Below, piece by piece: positions 31,301 to 43,377 of a stretch of 64,000 nucleotides of DNA (its first letter is position 1; each line of letters begins with the position of its first letter). Source of the DNA: Archivesica marissinica (taxonomy: Eukaryota > Mollusca > Bivalvia > Venerida > Vesicomyidae); assembly GCA_014843695.1 (NCBI GenBank), contig CM026403.1:5971281-6035280 (forward strand). Direction: 5' to 3'. The notes beneath the pieces are model-generated. The model saw only the letters and a program-made list of their open reading frames with translations. It had not been told where the DNA came from and did no database searches. Both the position numbers and the translations under genes were made by a program.

Positions 31301-32213
31301 GGGGCGAGGTTTGACCAGTGAGGAGCCCACATGGATGTTACAAGCTCAAGGGGCGAGGTTTGACCAGTGAGGAGCCCACATGGATGCTAGAAGCTGAAGG
31401 GGCAAGGTTTGACCAGTGAGGAGCCCACATGGATGTTATAAGCTCAAGGGGCGAGGTTTTACCAGTGAGGAGCCCACATGGATGTTATAAGCTCAAGGGG
31501 CGAGGTTTTACCAGTGAGGAGCCCACATGGATGTTACAAGCTCAAGGGGCGAGGTTTTACCAGTGAGGAGCCCACATGGATGTTACAAGCCCAAGGGGCG
31601 AGGTTTTACCAGTGAGGAGCCCACATGGATGTTACAAGCTGAAGGGGCGAGGTTTTACCAGTGAGGAGCCTACATGGATGTTATAAGCTCAAGGGGCGAG
31701 GTTTGACCAGTGAGGAGCCCACATGGATGTTATATGCTCAAGGGGCGAGGTTTTACCAGTGAGGAGCCTACATGGATGTTATAAGCTCAAGGGGCGAGGT
31801 TTGACCGGTGAGGAGCCCACATGGATGTTACAAGCTCAAGGGGCGAGGTTTGACCAGTGAGGAGCCCACATGGATGTTACAATCTCAAGGGGCGAGGTTT
31901 GACCAGTGAGGAGCCCACATGGATGTTACAAGCTGAAGGGGCGAGGTTTACCAGTGAGGAGCCCACATGGATGTTACAAGCTGAAGGGGCGAGGTTTTAC
32001 CAGTGAGGAGCCCACATGGATGTTACAAGCTGAAGGGGCGAGGTTTTACCAGTGAGGAGCCCACATGGATGTTACAATCTCAAGGGGCGAGGTTTTACCA
32101 GTGAGGAGCCCACATGGATGTTACAAGCTGAAGGGGCGAGGTTTTACCAGTGAGGAGCCCACATGGATGTTACAAGCTGAAGGGGCGAGGTTTGACCAGT
32201 GAGGAACCCACAT
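31287..32213. repeat. 49-bp minisatellite, about 19 units
   Basis: The unit starts AAGGGGCGAGGTTTGACCAG and continues GAGGAGCCCACATGGATGTT. Variants are TTTGACC/TTTTACC and GCTCAAGG/GCTGAAGG. It begins immediately after the SINE core block. Confidence 0.96.
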
Positions 32214-32296
32214 GGTATTCTTGTTACACTCAAGTGATACTTCTCAGTACAGTTTCGTCAATAAAATTTGGTATGCATCTTTTGGTATGAAGCTTC

Positions 32297-32440
32297 GTGT
32301 ACAGGGGCTAGCTTGGTGTACAGGGGGGCTAGCTTGGTGTACAGGGGCTAGCTTGGTGTACAGGGGGGCTAGCTTGGTGTACAGGGGGGCTAGCTTGGTG
32401 TACAGGGGGGCTAGCTTGGTGTACAGGGGGGCTAGCTAGC
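32297..32440. repeat. 19/21-bp tandem repeat, about 7 units
   Basis: The unit is GCTAGCTTGGTGTACAGGGG with four or six G. It is a short G-rich minisatellite. Confidence 0.93.
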
Positions 32441-32789
32441 GATTTTGAATTTGCAGGCCCGGGCCGACTAACATATTGAACACCAAAGGACAGGAGTTTG
32501 TTAGAATGGTCTGGCAGTCTCCCCCCAGGAAATTGTTGAATCGTAGAACGTCAATGGTGCACTCTGACTCATTTAAATCTACGTCTTTGATATTCAAATT
32601 GCGATATTTCTAGATCTAGAATTTGACGTTTTATATTATGATCTGCAAGTTGATCTCCAACCCAACTCTTCGTCATACCCTCCCCCTGCAGTTTCTATTG
32701 CAATATTGGAGGTTTGGATATATTTTTATTTTCTGGGACAATTTGCAGGCCCTGGCCTTCAGCGCTTTATAGTAGTTACGTGCCTGGTA
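32441..32789. other. Spacer, no supported exon
   Basis: Mixed-composition DNA upstream of the CARD-like gene's first visible exon. I found no further exon with matching phase. Confidence 0.4.
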
Positions 32790-32976
32790 TAACGCTTTGA
32801 ATGCTGAGTAAATAAAATCACATTTGCAAACAACATAAATCCAGATCAACCACGTCTGATCAGGATCTATATCTACTATCCGAATAGCAAATGGCATAGA
32901 GCCTGATCAGATGGCACGGCACAATCTATGCTGCTTGCAAAAGTGATTTTATCTGCCGCTAGCGTGCAAAGGGTTA
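32790..32976. mobile_element. Palindromic MITE, about 187 bp
   Basis: The left arm, TAACGCTTTGAATGCTGAG then AAATCACATTTGCAAACAAC, pairs with the right arm, which ends GTGATTTTATCTGCCGCTAG and CGTGCAAAGGGTTA. Internal arms with TCTGATCAGGATCTAT and ATAGAGCCTGATCAGA also pair. The same internal palindrome recurs at 43271-43356. A TA or TTA target is likely. Confidence 0.78.
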
Positions 32977-33041
32977 ATATCACAGTATTTTGGCATGTGT
33001 TGAGATCATTATTGTTATGCTGTTATCTTTTGTTGTTTTAG

Positions 33042-33126
33042 AAGAGTCTGTCTGTACCATGCTGGATTTCATTGTTTAGACACGACAATCTGGTAGACAT
33101 GGCATATGAAGGGCAGTTTAAATATG
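33042..33126 (+). CDS. Exon of a CARD-like gene, possibly carrying the start codon
   Basis: A T-rich tract and AG (33040-33041) precede it, and TATG|GTAAGT ends it. The 85-nt exon is open in one frame, with KSLSVPCWISLFRHDNL and then MAYEGQFKY, and leaves one base (G). Exon 36448-36578 begins with AC, completing a GAC codon in phase. If translation starts at the in-frame ATG 33099-33101, the rest is 5' UTR and the protein begins MAYEGQFKYDKVFYERV. The exon's last about 45 nt and its donor are repeated twice more downstream (33127-33480). Confidence 0.65.
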
Positions 33127-33480
33127 GTAAGTTTGTTGCATATCGAATTTAACAAGACATTCTGGTAGAATTTAACAAGACAATCTGGTAGAATTTAACA
33201 AGACAAGACAATCTGGTAGAATTTAACAAGACAATCTGGTAGACATGGCATATAAAGGGCAGTTTGAATATGGTAAGTTTGTTGCATATCGAATTTAACA
33301 AGACATTCTGGTAGAATTTAACAAGACAATCTGGTAGACATGGCATATAAAGGGCAGTTTGAATATGGTAAGTGTGTTGCATATCAAATTTAACAAGACA
33401 TTCTGGTAGAATTTAACAAGACATTCTGGTAGAATTTAACAAGACAATCTGGTAGAATTTAACAAGACATTCTGGTAGAG
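33127..33480 (+). repeat. Tandem repeat containing copies of the exon end and splice donor
   Basis: About 23-bp units (AATTTAACAAGACAATCTGG) alternate with two longer blocks. These repeat the upstream exon's terminal sequence, ATGGCATATAAAGGGCAGTT to ATATG|GTAAGT, at 33245-33272 and 33340-33367. Both copies keep an ATG, the same reading frame and a good GTAAGT donor, and would encode MAYKGQFEY instead of MAYEGQFKY. Confidence 0.9.
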
Positions 33481-33689
33481 TCTAGTAAGACATTACTGGT
33501 TGGCCACCCAACAAGGTGACAAGGTGACCCATAATATAAATAACTGAATTTGAAAACTGAGAAAATGTGTGGGTAAATGGATATTGACCAAGTGATTCTC
33601 TGTATTCGTACACATTTCATATCTATATATGTGGTCCTCTCTAAATCCGGCTAATTCATTTTCTTTAAGATTGTTTTATGATAAGGATG

Positions 33690-36418
33690 TAGAAAGGACT
33701 ATATACATGTATATATATTACTAGTTCCCTGTTAGGAACAATGTAGAGAGGACTATATACATGTATATATATTACTAGTTCCCTGTTAGGAACAATGTAG
33801 ACAGGACTATATACATGTATATATATTACTAGTTCCCTGTTAGGAACAATGTAGACAGGACTATATACATGTATATATATTACTGGTTCCCTGTTAGGAA
33901 CAATGTAGACAGGACTATATACATGTATATATATTACTAGTTCCCTGTTAGGAACAATGTAGAGGACCATATATATATATTACTAGTTCCCTGTTAGGAA
34001 CAATGTAGACAGGACTATATACATGTATATATATTACTAGTTCCCTGTTAGGAACAATGTAGAGAGGACTATATACATATATATATATTACTGGTTCCCT
34101 GTTAGGAACAATGTAGACAGGACTATATACATGTATATATATTACTAGTTCCCTGTTAGGAACAATGTAGAGAGGACTATATACATATATATATATTACT
34201 GGTTCCCTGCTAGGAACAATGTAGAGAGGACTATATACATATATATATATTACTGGTTCCCTGTTAGGAACAATGTAGAGAGGACTATATACATGTATAT
34301 ATATTACTAGTTCCCTGTTAGGAACAATGTAGAGAGGACTATATACATGTATATATATTACTGGTTCCCTGCTAGGAACAATGTAGAGAGGACTATATAC
34401 ATGTATATATATTACTAGTTCCCTGTTAGGAACAATGTAGAGAGGACTATATACATATATATATATTACTGGTTCCCTGCTAGGAACAATGTAGAGAGGA
34501 CTATATACATATATATATATTACTGGTTCCCTGTTAGGAACAATGTAGAGAGGACTATATACATGTATATATATTACTGGTTCCCTGTTAGGAACAATGT
34601 AGAGAGGACTATATACATGTATATATATTACTAGTTCCCTGTTAGGAACAATGTAGAGAGGACTATATACATGTATATATATTACTGGTTCCCTGCTAGG
34701 AACAATGTAGAGAGGACAATACATATATATATATTACTAGTTCCCTGTTAGGACAATTAAGAGACCAATATATATATTACTGTTCCCTGCTAGGAACAAT
34801 GTAGAGAGGACTATATACATATATATATTACTGGTTCCCTGTTAGGAACAATGTAGAGAGGACTATATACATATATATATATTACTGGTTCCCTGTTAGG
34901 AACAATGTAGAGAGGACTATATACATGTATATATATTACTAGTTCCCTGTTAGGAACAATGTAGAGAGGACTATATACATATATATATATATTACTGGTT
35001 CCCTGTTAGGAACAATGTAGACAGGACTATATACATGTATATATATTACTAGTTCCCTGTTAGGAACAATGTAGAGAGGACTATATACATATATATATAT
35101 TACTGGTTCCCTGCTAGGAACAATGTAGAGAGGACTATATACATGTATATATATTACTAGTTCCCTGTTAGGAACAATGTAGACAGGACTATATACATGT
35201 ATATATATTACTGGTTCCCTGTTAGGAACAATGTAGACAGGACTATATACATGTATATATATTACTGGTTCCCTGTTAGGAACAATGTAGACAGGACTAT
35301 ATACATGTATATATATTACTGGTTCCCTGTTAGGAACAATGTAGACAGGACTATATACATGTATATATATTACTAGTTCCCTGTTAGGAACAATGTAGAG
35401 AGGACTATATACATATATATATATATTACTGGTTCCCTGCTAGGAACAATGTAGAGAGGACTATATACATATATATATATTACTGGTTCCCTGTTAGGAA
35501 CAATGTAGAGAGGACTATATACATATATATATATTACTGGTTCCCTGCTAGGAACAATGTAGAGAGGACTATATACATATATATATTACTGGTTCCCTGC
35601 TAGGAACAATGTAGAGAGGACTATATACATGTATATATATTACTGGTTCCCTGTTAGGAACAATGTAGAGAGGACTATATACATGTATATATATTACTAG
35701 TTCCCTGTTAGGAACAATGTAGAGAGGACTATATACATATATATATATTACTAGTTCCCTGTTAGGAACAATGTAGAGAGGACTATATACATGTATATAT
35801 ATTACTGGTTCCCTGTTAGGAACAATGTAGAGAGGACTATATACATGTATATATATTACTGGTTCCCTGTTAGGAACAATGTAGACAGGACTATATACAT
35901 GTATATATATTACTGGTTCCCTGTTAGGAACAATGTAGACAGGACTATATACATGTATATATATTACTGGTTCCCTGTTAGGAACAATGTAGAGAGGACT
36001 ATATACATGTATATATATTACTGGTTCCCTGTTAGGAACAATGTAGAGAGGACTATATACATGTATATATATTACTAGTTCCCTGTTAGGAACAATGTAG
36101 ACAGGACTATATACATGTATATATATTACTGGTTCCCTGTTAGGAACAATGTAGAGAGGACTATATACATATATATATATTACTAGTTCCCTGTTAGGAA
36201 CAATGTAGAGAGGACTATATACATATATATATATTACTGGTTCCCTGTTAGGAACAATGTAGAGAGGACTATATACATATATATATATTACTGGTTCCCT
36301 GTTAGGAACAATGTAGAGAGGACTATATACATATATATATATTACTAGTTCCCTGTTAGGAACAATGTAGAGAGGACTATATACATGTATATATATTACT
36401 AGTTCCCTGTTCGGAACA
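33690..36418. repeat. 54-bp minisatellite, about 50 units, intronic
   Basis: The unit runs GGACTATATACATGTATATA to TTACTAGTTCCCTGTTAGGA and ACAATGTAGAGA. A few units near 33960 and 34710-34790 are shortened. Because 54 is a multiple of three, an 18-residue peptide repeat is open on the minus strand over long stretches, which I regard as an artefact. It lies between the two CARD-like exons and ends about 28 bp from the second acceptor. Confidence 0.97.
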
Positions 36419-36447
36419 ATCAACATATCTTTATACTATTATTTCAG

Positions 36448-36578
36448 ACAAAGTTTTCTATGAACGTGTCTTGAGCAGCAGTCTTCCCAGGTTCATAGAT
36501 GATCTCGATCCTGTTGCTCTCTTGGATGCGTTTGCATCAAAGCAATCCTTCACATTTTCACAAGATAGAGATATACGG
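36448..36578 (+). CDS. CARD/death-fold-like exon (43 codons)
   Basis: The acceptor TATTATTTCAG|AC and donor ATACGG|GTACGT enclose 131 nt, phase 1 in and phase 0 out. The peptide KVFYERVLSSSLPRFIDD and LDPVALLDAFASKQSFT, ending SQDRDIR, matches the spacing of CARD helices 1-3: a basic/hydrophobic first helix, L-D-P, a LLD helix, a short loop and a xxIR ending. CARDs mediate homotypic assembly in apoptosis and innate sensing. The rest of the domain would be in the next exon, lost in the adjacent gap. Domain assignment is by eye. The exon call is stronger than the family call. Confidence 0.66.
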
Positions 36579-36599
36579 GTACGTTTTATAATTTGTACA

Positions 36600-36704
36600 C
36601 ATAGTACATTATACTGGGGGTACCCAGACCGTATACTGGGGGTATACATGCATTATACTGGGGATATACATACATTATACTGGGGGTATATATACATTAT
36701 ACTG
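36600..36704. repeat. 22-24-bp tandem repeat running into the gap
   Basis: Units of ATTATACTGGGGGTATACAT start about 20 bp after the exon's donor and continue into the N run. Its true size is unknown and it probably broke the assembly. Confidence 0.9.
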
Positions 36705-37704
36705 NNNNNNNNNNNNNNNNNNNNNNNNNNNNNNNNNNNNNNNNNNNNNNNNNNNNNNNNNNNNNNNNNNNNNNNNNNNNNNNNNNNNNNNNNNNNNNNN
36801 NNNNNNNNNNNNNNNNNNNNNNNNNNNNNNNNNNNNNNNNNNNNNNNNNNNNNNNNNNNNNNNNNNNNNNNNNNNNNNNNNNNNNNNNNNNNNNNNNNNN
36901 NNNNNNNNNNNNNNNNNNNNNNNNNNNNNNNNNNNNNNNNNNNNNNNNNNNNNNNNNNNNNNNNNNNNNNNNNNNNNNNNNNNNNNNNNNNNNNNNNNNN
37001 NNNNNNNNNNNNNNNNNNNNNNNNNNNNNNNNNNNNNNNNNNNNNNNNNNNNNNNNNNNNNNNNNNNNNNNNNNNNNNNNNNNNNNNNNNNNNNNNNNNN
37101 NNNNNNNNNNNNNNNNNNNNNNNNNNNNNNNNNNNNNNNNNNNNNNNNNNNNNNNNNNNNNNNNNNNNNNNNNNNNNNNNNNNNNNNNNNNNNNNNNNNN
37201 NNNNNNNNNNNNNNNNNNNNNNNNNNNNNNNNNNNNNNNNNNNNNNNNNNNNNNNNNNNNNNNNNNNNNNNNNNNNNNNNNNNNNNNNNNNNNNNNNNNN
37301 NNNNNNNNNNNNNNNNNNNNNNNNNNNNNNNNNNNNNNNNNNNNNNNNNNNNNNNNNNNNNNNNNNNNNNNNNNNNNNNNNNNNNNNNNNNNNNNNNNNN
37401 NNNNNNNNNNNNNNNNNNNNNNNNNNNNNNNNNNNNNNNNNNNNNNNNNNNNNNNNNNNNNNNNNNNNNNNNNNNNNNNNNNNNNNNNNNNNNNNNNNNN
37501 NNNNNNNNNNNNNNNNNNNNNNNNNNNNNNNNNNNNNNNNNNNNNNNNNNNNNNNNNNNNNNNNNNNNNNNNNNNNNNNNNNNNNNNNNNNNNNNNNNNN
37601 NNNNNNNNNNNNNNNNNNNNNNNNNNNNNNNNNNNNNNNNNNNNNNNNNNNNNNNNNNNNNNNNNNNNNNNNNNNNNNNNNNNNNNNNNNNNNNNNNNNN
37701 NNNN
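36705..37704. other. Assembly gap of 1000 N
   Basis: Exactly 1000 undetermined bases, the same size as the second gap, so this is a placeholder and not a measured distance. Confidence 0.99.
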
Positions 37705-40700
37705 ACTAAACTAGTCTACCAGATACATCTATAGTGCATCCCGGTGCATCCCCCACCTGACTAGCCTACCAGATCCACCTACAGTACATCCCGGTGCATC
37801 CCCCCACCGGACTAGTCTACCAGATCCATCTATAGTACATCCCGGTGCATCCCCCCACCTGACTAGTCTACCAGACCCATCCATAGTGCATCCCGGTGCA
37901 TCCCCCACAGGACTAGCCTACAAGATCCACCTATAGTACATCCCGGTGCATCCCCCACAGGACTAGCCTACAAGATCCACCTATAGTACATCCCGGTGCA
38001 TCCCCCACAGGACTAGCCTACAAGATTCATCTATAGTACACCCCGGTGCACCCCCCACCTGACTAGTCTACCAGATCCACCTATAGTACACCCCGGTGCA
38101 TCCCCCACATGACTAGTCACCAGATCCATCCATAGTGCATCCCCCACCTGACTAGTCTATCAGATCCATCAATAGTGCATCCCAGTGCATCCCCCACCTG
38201 ACTAGTCTACCAGATCCATTCATAGTGCATCCCAGTGCATCCCCCACCTGACTAGTCTACCAGATCCATCCATAGTACATCCCGGTGCATCCCCCACCTG
38301 ACTAGTCTACCAGATCCATCAATAGTGCATCCCAGTGCATCCCCCACCTGACTAGTCTACCAGATCCATCCATCCATAGTGCATCCCGGTGCATCCCCCA
38401 CCGGACTAGTCTACCAGATACATCCATAGTGCATCCCAGTGTATTCCCCACCTGACTAGTCTACCAGATCCATCCATAGTGCATCCCAGTGTATTCCCCA
38501 CCTGACTAGTCTACCAGATCCATCTATAGTACATACCAGTGCATCCCCCACAAGACTAGTCTACCAGATCAATCTATAGTACATCCCGGTGCATCCCCCC
38601 ACCTGACTAGTCTACCAGATCCATCCATAGTACATCCCGGTGCATCCCCCACCGGACTAGCCTACAAGATCCACCTATAGTACATCCCGGTGACCACCCC
38701 CCCGACTAGTCTACCAGATCCATCTATAGTACATCCCGGTGCATCCCCCACCTGACTAGTTTACCAGATCCATCCATAGTGCATCCCGGTGAATCCCCCA
38801 CCTGACTAGTCTACCAGATCCACCTATAGTGCATCCCGGTGCATCCCCCACCGGACTATTCTACCAGATCCATCCATAGTGCAACCCGGTGATTCCCCCA
38901 CCTGACTAGTCTACCAGATCCATCCATAGTGCATCCTAGTGCATCCCCACCTGACTAGTCTACCAGATACATCCAAAGTGCATTCCCCACCTGACTAGTC
39001 TACCAGATCCATCCATAGTACATCCCGGTGCATCCCCCACATGACTAGTCTACCAGATCCATCCATAGTGCATCCCCTACCTGACTAGTCTACCAGATCC
39101 ATCAATAGTGCATCCCAATGCATCCCCCACCTGACTAGTCTACCAGATCCATCAATAGTGCATCCCAGTGAATCCTCCACCTGACTAGTCTACCAGATCC
39201 ATCCATAGTACATCCCGGTGCATCCCCCACCGGACTAGTCTACCAGATCCACCCATAGTATATCCCGGTGCATCCCCCACCTGACTAGTCTACCAGATCC
39301 ATCTATAGTACATCCCGGTGCATCCACCACCGGACTAGTCTACCAGATCCACCCATAGTATATCCCGGTGCATCCCCCACCTGACTAGTCTACCAGATCC
39401 ATCTATAGTACATCCCGGTGCATCCCCCACCTGACTAGTCTACCAGATCCATCCATAGTACATCCCGGTGCATCCCCCACCGGACTAGTCTACCAGATCC
39501 ATCTATAGTACATCCCGGTGCATCCCCCACCTGACTAGTCTACCAGATCCATCTATAGTACATCCCGGTGCATCCCCCACCTGACTAGTCTACCAGATAC
39601 ATCCATAGTTCATCCCCCACAAGACTAGTCTACCAGATCCACCTATAGTACATCCCGGTGCATCCCCCACCTGACTAGTCTACCAGATCCATCTATAGTA
39701 CATCCCGGTGCATCCCCCCACCTGACTAGTCTACCAGACCCATCCATAGTGCATCCCGGTGCATCCCCCACAGGACTAGCCTACACGATCCACCTATAGT
39801 ACATCCCGGTGCATCCCCCACAGGACTAGCCTACACGATTCATCTATAGTACACCCCGGTGCACCCCCCACCTGACTAGTCTACCAGATCCACCTATAGT
39901 ACACCCCGGTGCATCCCCCACATGACTAGTCTACCAGATCCATCCATAGTGCATCCCCCACCTGACTAGTGTACCAGATCCATCAATAATGCATCCTAGT
40001 GCATCCCCCACCTGACTAGTCTACCAGATCCATCAATAGTGCATCCCAGTGCATCCCCTACCTGACTAGTCTACCAGATCCATCCATAGTGCATCCCAGT
40101 GCATCCCCCACCTAACTAGTCTACCAGATCCATCCATAGTACATCCCGGTACATCCCCCACCTGACTAGTCTACCAGATCCATCCATAGTGCATCCCAGT
40201 GCATCCCCCACCTGACTAGTCTACCAGATCCATTCATAGTGCATCCCAGTGCATCCCCCACCTGACTAGTCTACCAGATCCATCCATAGTACATCCCGGT
40301 GCATCCCCCACCTGACTAGTCTACCAGATCCATCCATAGTACATCCCGGTGCATCCCCCACCGGACTAGTCTACCAGATACATCCATAGTTCATCCCCCA
40401 CAAGACTAGTCTACCAGATCCATCTATAGTACATCCCGGTGCATCCCCCCACCTGACTAGTCTACTAGATCCATCCATAGTACATCCCGGTGCATCCCCC
40501 ACCGGACTAGCCTACAAGATCCACCTATAGTACAGCCCGGTGCACCCCCACCTGACTAGTCTACCAGATCCATCTATAGTACATGCCGGTGCATCCCCCA
40601 CCTGACTAGTCTACCAGATCCATCTATAGTACATCCCGGTGCACCCCCCACCTGACTAGTCTACCAGATCCATCCATAGTGCATCCCGGTGCACCCCCAC

Positions 40701-43182
40701 CTGACTAGTCTACCAGATCCATCTATAGTGCATCCCGGTGCATCCCCCACCTGACTAGCCTACCAGATCCACCTATAGTACATCCCGGTGCATCCCCCCA
40801 CCGGACTAGTCTACCAGATCCATCTATAGTACATCCCGGTGCATCCCCCCACCTGACTAGTCTACCAGACCCATCCATAGTGCATCCCGGTGCATCCCCC
40901 ACAGGACTAGCCTACACGATCCACCTATAGTACATCCTGGTGCATCCCCCACAGGACTAGCCTACAAGATCCACCTATAGTACATCCCGGTGCATCCCCC
41001 ACAGGACTAGCCTACACGATTCATCTATAGTACACCCCGGTGCACCCCCCACCTGACTAGTCTACCAGATCCACCTATAGTACACCCCGGTGCATCCCCC
41101 ACATGACTAGTCTACCAGATCCATCCATAGTGCATCCCCCACCTGAATAGTCTACCAGATCCATCAATAATACATCCTAGTGCATCCCCCACCTGACTAG
41201 TCTACCAGATCCATCAATAGTGCATCCCAGTGCATCCCCCACCTGACTAGTCTACCAGATCCATCCATAGTGCATCCCAGTGCATCCCCCACCTAACTAG
41301 TCTACCAGATCCATCCATAGTACATCCCGGTACATCCCCCACCTGACTAGTCTACCAGATCCATCCATAGTGCATCCCAGTGGATCCCCCACCTGACTAG
41401 TCTACCAGATCCATTCATAGTGCATCCCAGTGCATCCCCCACCTGACTAGTCTACCAGATCCATCCATAGTACATCCCGGTGCATCCCCCACCTGACTAG
41501 TCTACCAGATCCATCAATAGTGCATCCCAGTGCATCCCCCACCTGACTAGTCTACCAGATCTATCCATAGTGCATCCCGGTGCATCCCCCACCGGACTAG
41601 TCTACTAGATACATCCATAGTGCATCCCAGTGTATTCCCCACCTGACTAGTCTACCAGATCCTTCCATAGTGCATCCCAGTGTATTCCCCACCTGACTAG
41701 TCTACCAGATCCATCTATAGTACATACCAGTGCATCCCCCACAAGACTAGTCTACTAGATCCATCTATAGTACATCCCGGTGCATCCCCCACCTGACTAG
41801 TCTACCAGATCCATCTATAGTACATCCCGGTGCACCCCACCTGACTAGTCTACCAGATCCATCCATAGTGCATCCCCCACCTGAATAGTCTACCAGATCC
41901 ATCAATAATACATCCTAGTGCATCCCCCACCTGACTAGTCTACCAGATCCATCAATAGTGCATCCCAGTGCATCCCCCACCTGACTAGTCTACCAGATCC
42001 ATCCATAGTGCATCCCAGTGCATCCCCCACCTAACTAGTCTACCAGATCCATCCATAGTACATCCCGGTACATCCCCCACCTGACTAGTCTACCAGATCC
42101 ATCCATAGTGCATCCCAGTGGATCCCCCACCTGACTAGTCTACCAGATCCATTCATAGTGCATCCCAGTGCATCCCCCACCTGACTAGTCTACCAGATCC
42201 ATCCATAGTACATCCCGGTGCATCCCCCACCTGACTAGTCTACCAGATCCATCAATAGTGCATCCCAGTGCATCCCCTACCTGACTAGTCTACCAGATCT
42301 ATCCATAGTGCATCCCGGTGCATCCCCCACCGGACTAGTCTACTAGATACATCCATAGTGCATCCCAGTGTATTCCCCACCTGACTAGTCTACCAGATCC
42401 TTCCATAGTGCATCCCAGTGTATTCCCCACCTGACTAGTCTACCAGATCCATCTATAGTACATACCAGTGCATCCCCCACACGACTAGTCTACTAGATCC
42501 ATCTATAGTACATCCCGGTGCATCCCCCACCTGACTAGTCTACCAGATCCATCTATAGTACATCCCGGTGCACCCCACCTGACTAGTCTACCAGATCCAT
42601 CCATAGTGCATCCCGGTGCACCCCCACCTGACTAGTCTACCAGATCCATCTATAGTGCATCCCGGTGCATCCCCCACCTGACTAGCCTACCAGATCCACC
42701 CATAGTGCATCCCCCCACCTGACTAGTCTACCAGATCCACCTATAGTACACCCCGGTGCATCCCCCCACCGGACTAGTCTACCAGGTCCATCTATAGTAC
42801 ATCCCGGTGCATCCCCCCACCTGACTAGTCTACCAGATCCATCTATAGTACATCCCGGTGCATCCCCCCACCTGACTAGTCTACCAGACCCACCTATAGT
42901 ACATCCCGGTGCATCCCCCACCTGACTAGTCTACCAGATCCATCCATAGTGCATCCCGGTGCATCCCCAACCTGACTAGTCTACCAGACCCATCTATAGT
43001 ACATCCCGGTGCATCCCCCCACCTGACTAGTCTACCAGACCGATCTATAGTGCATCCCGGTGCATCCCCCACCTGACTAGTCTACCCGATCCATCCATAG
43101 TGCATCCCGGTGCATCCCCCACATGACTAGCCTACAAGATCCACCTATAGTACACCCCGGTGCATCCCCCACAGGACTAGTC
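37705..43182. repeat. 50-bp minisatellite array X, about 109 units
   Basis: The unit is GACTAGTCTACCAGATCCAT, then CCATAGTGCATCCCGGTGCA and TCCCCCACCT. Variants (CAATAG, CTATAG, CCCAGTG, CACAGGACTAGCC) form longer patterns. A block at 37751-37930 recurs at about 40750-40930, and about 740 bp at 41120-41860 recurs directly after it. The array starts at the contig edge and is C-rich on this strand. Confidence 0.97.
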
Positions 43183-43270
43183 TGTATGCAGACATTGTTA
43201 CCAGCAAGGAAATGCTAGTTAGATCGAGAGTAAATATCTCATCTCTTAACCTGCCAATCACAACTAAAGT

Positions 43271-43356
43271 CGCTGATCAGGCTCTATGCTGTTTGCTTAT
43301 TCTGATAATAGAGCTAAAACACTAAATATCAAACAACATAGATCCTGATCAGAAGC
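43271..43356. mobile_element. Palindromic repeat fragment related to the MITE at 32790
   Basis: CTGATCAGGCTCTATGCTGT pairs with ACATAGATCCTGATCAG about 40 bp away. The same arms occur in the MITE at 32790-32976. Confidence 0.65.
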
Positions 43357-43377
43357 GGAGTTACGATATGATATTCG

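Noticed and set aside
33665..36426. Minus-strand frames of 101, 258 and 285 codons with an 18-residue repeat
   Set aside because: The array unit is 54 bp, a multiple of three, so a repeated peptide is automatic. It lies in the intron between two phase-matched exons.
36471..37709. 412-codon frame across the first gap
   Set aside because: Most of it is N. Only the first part is the real exon, and it ends at the GTACGT donor at 36579.
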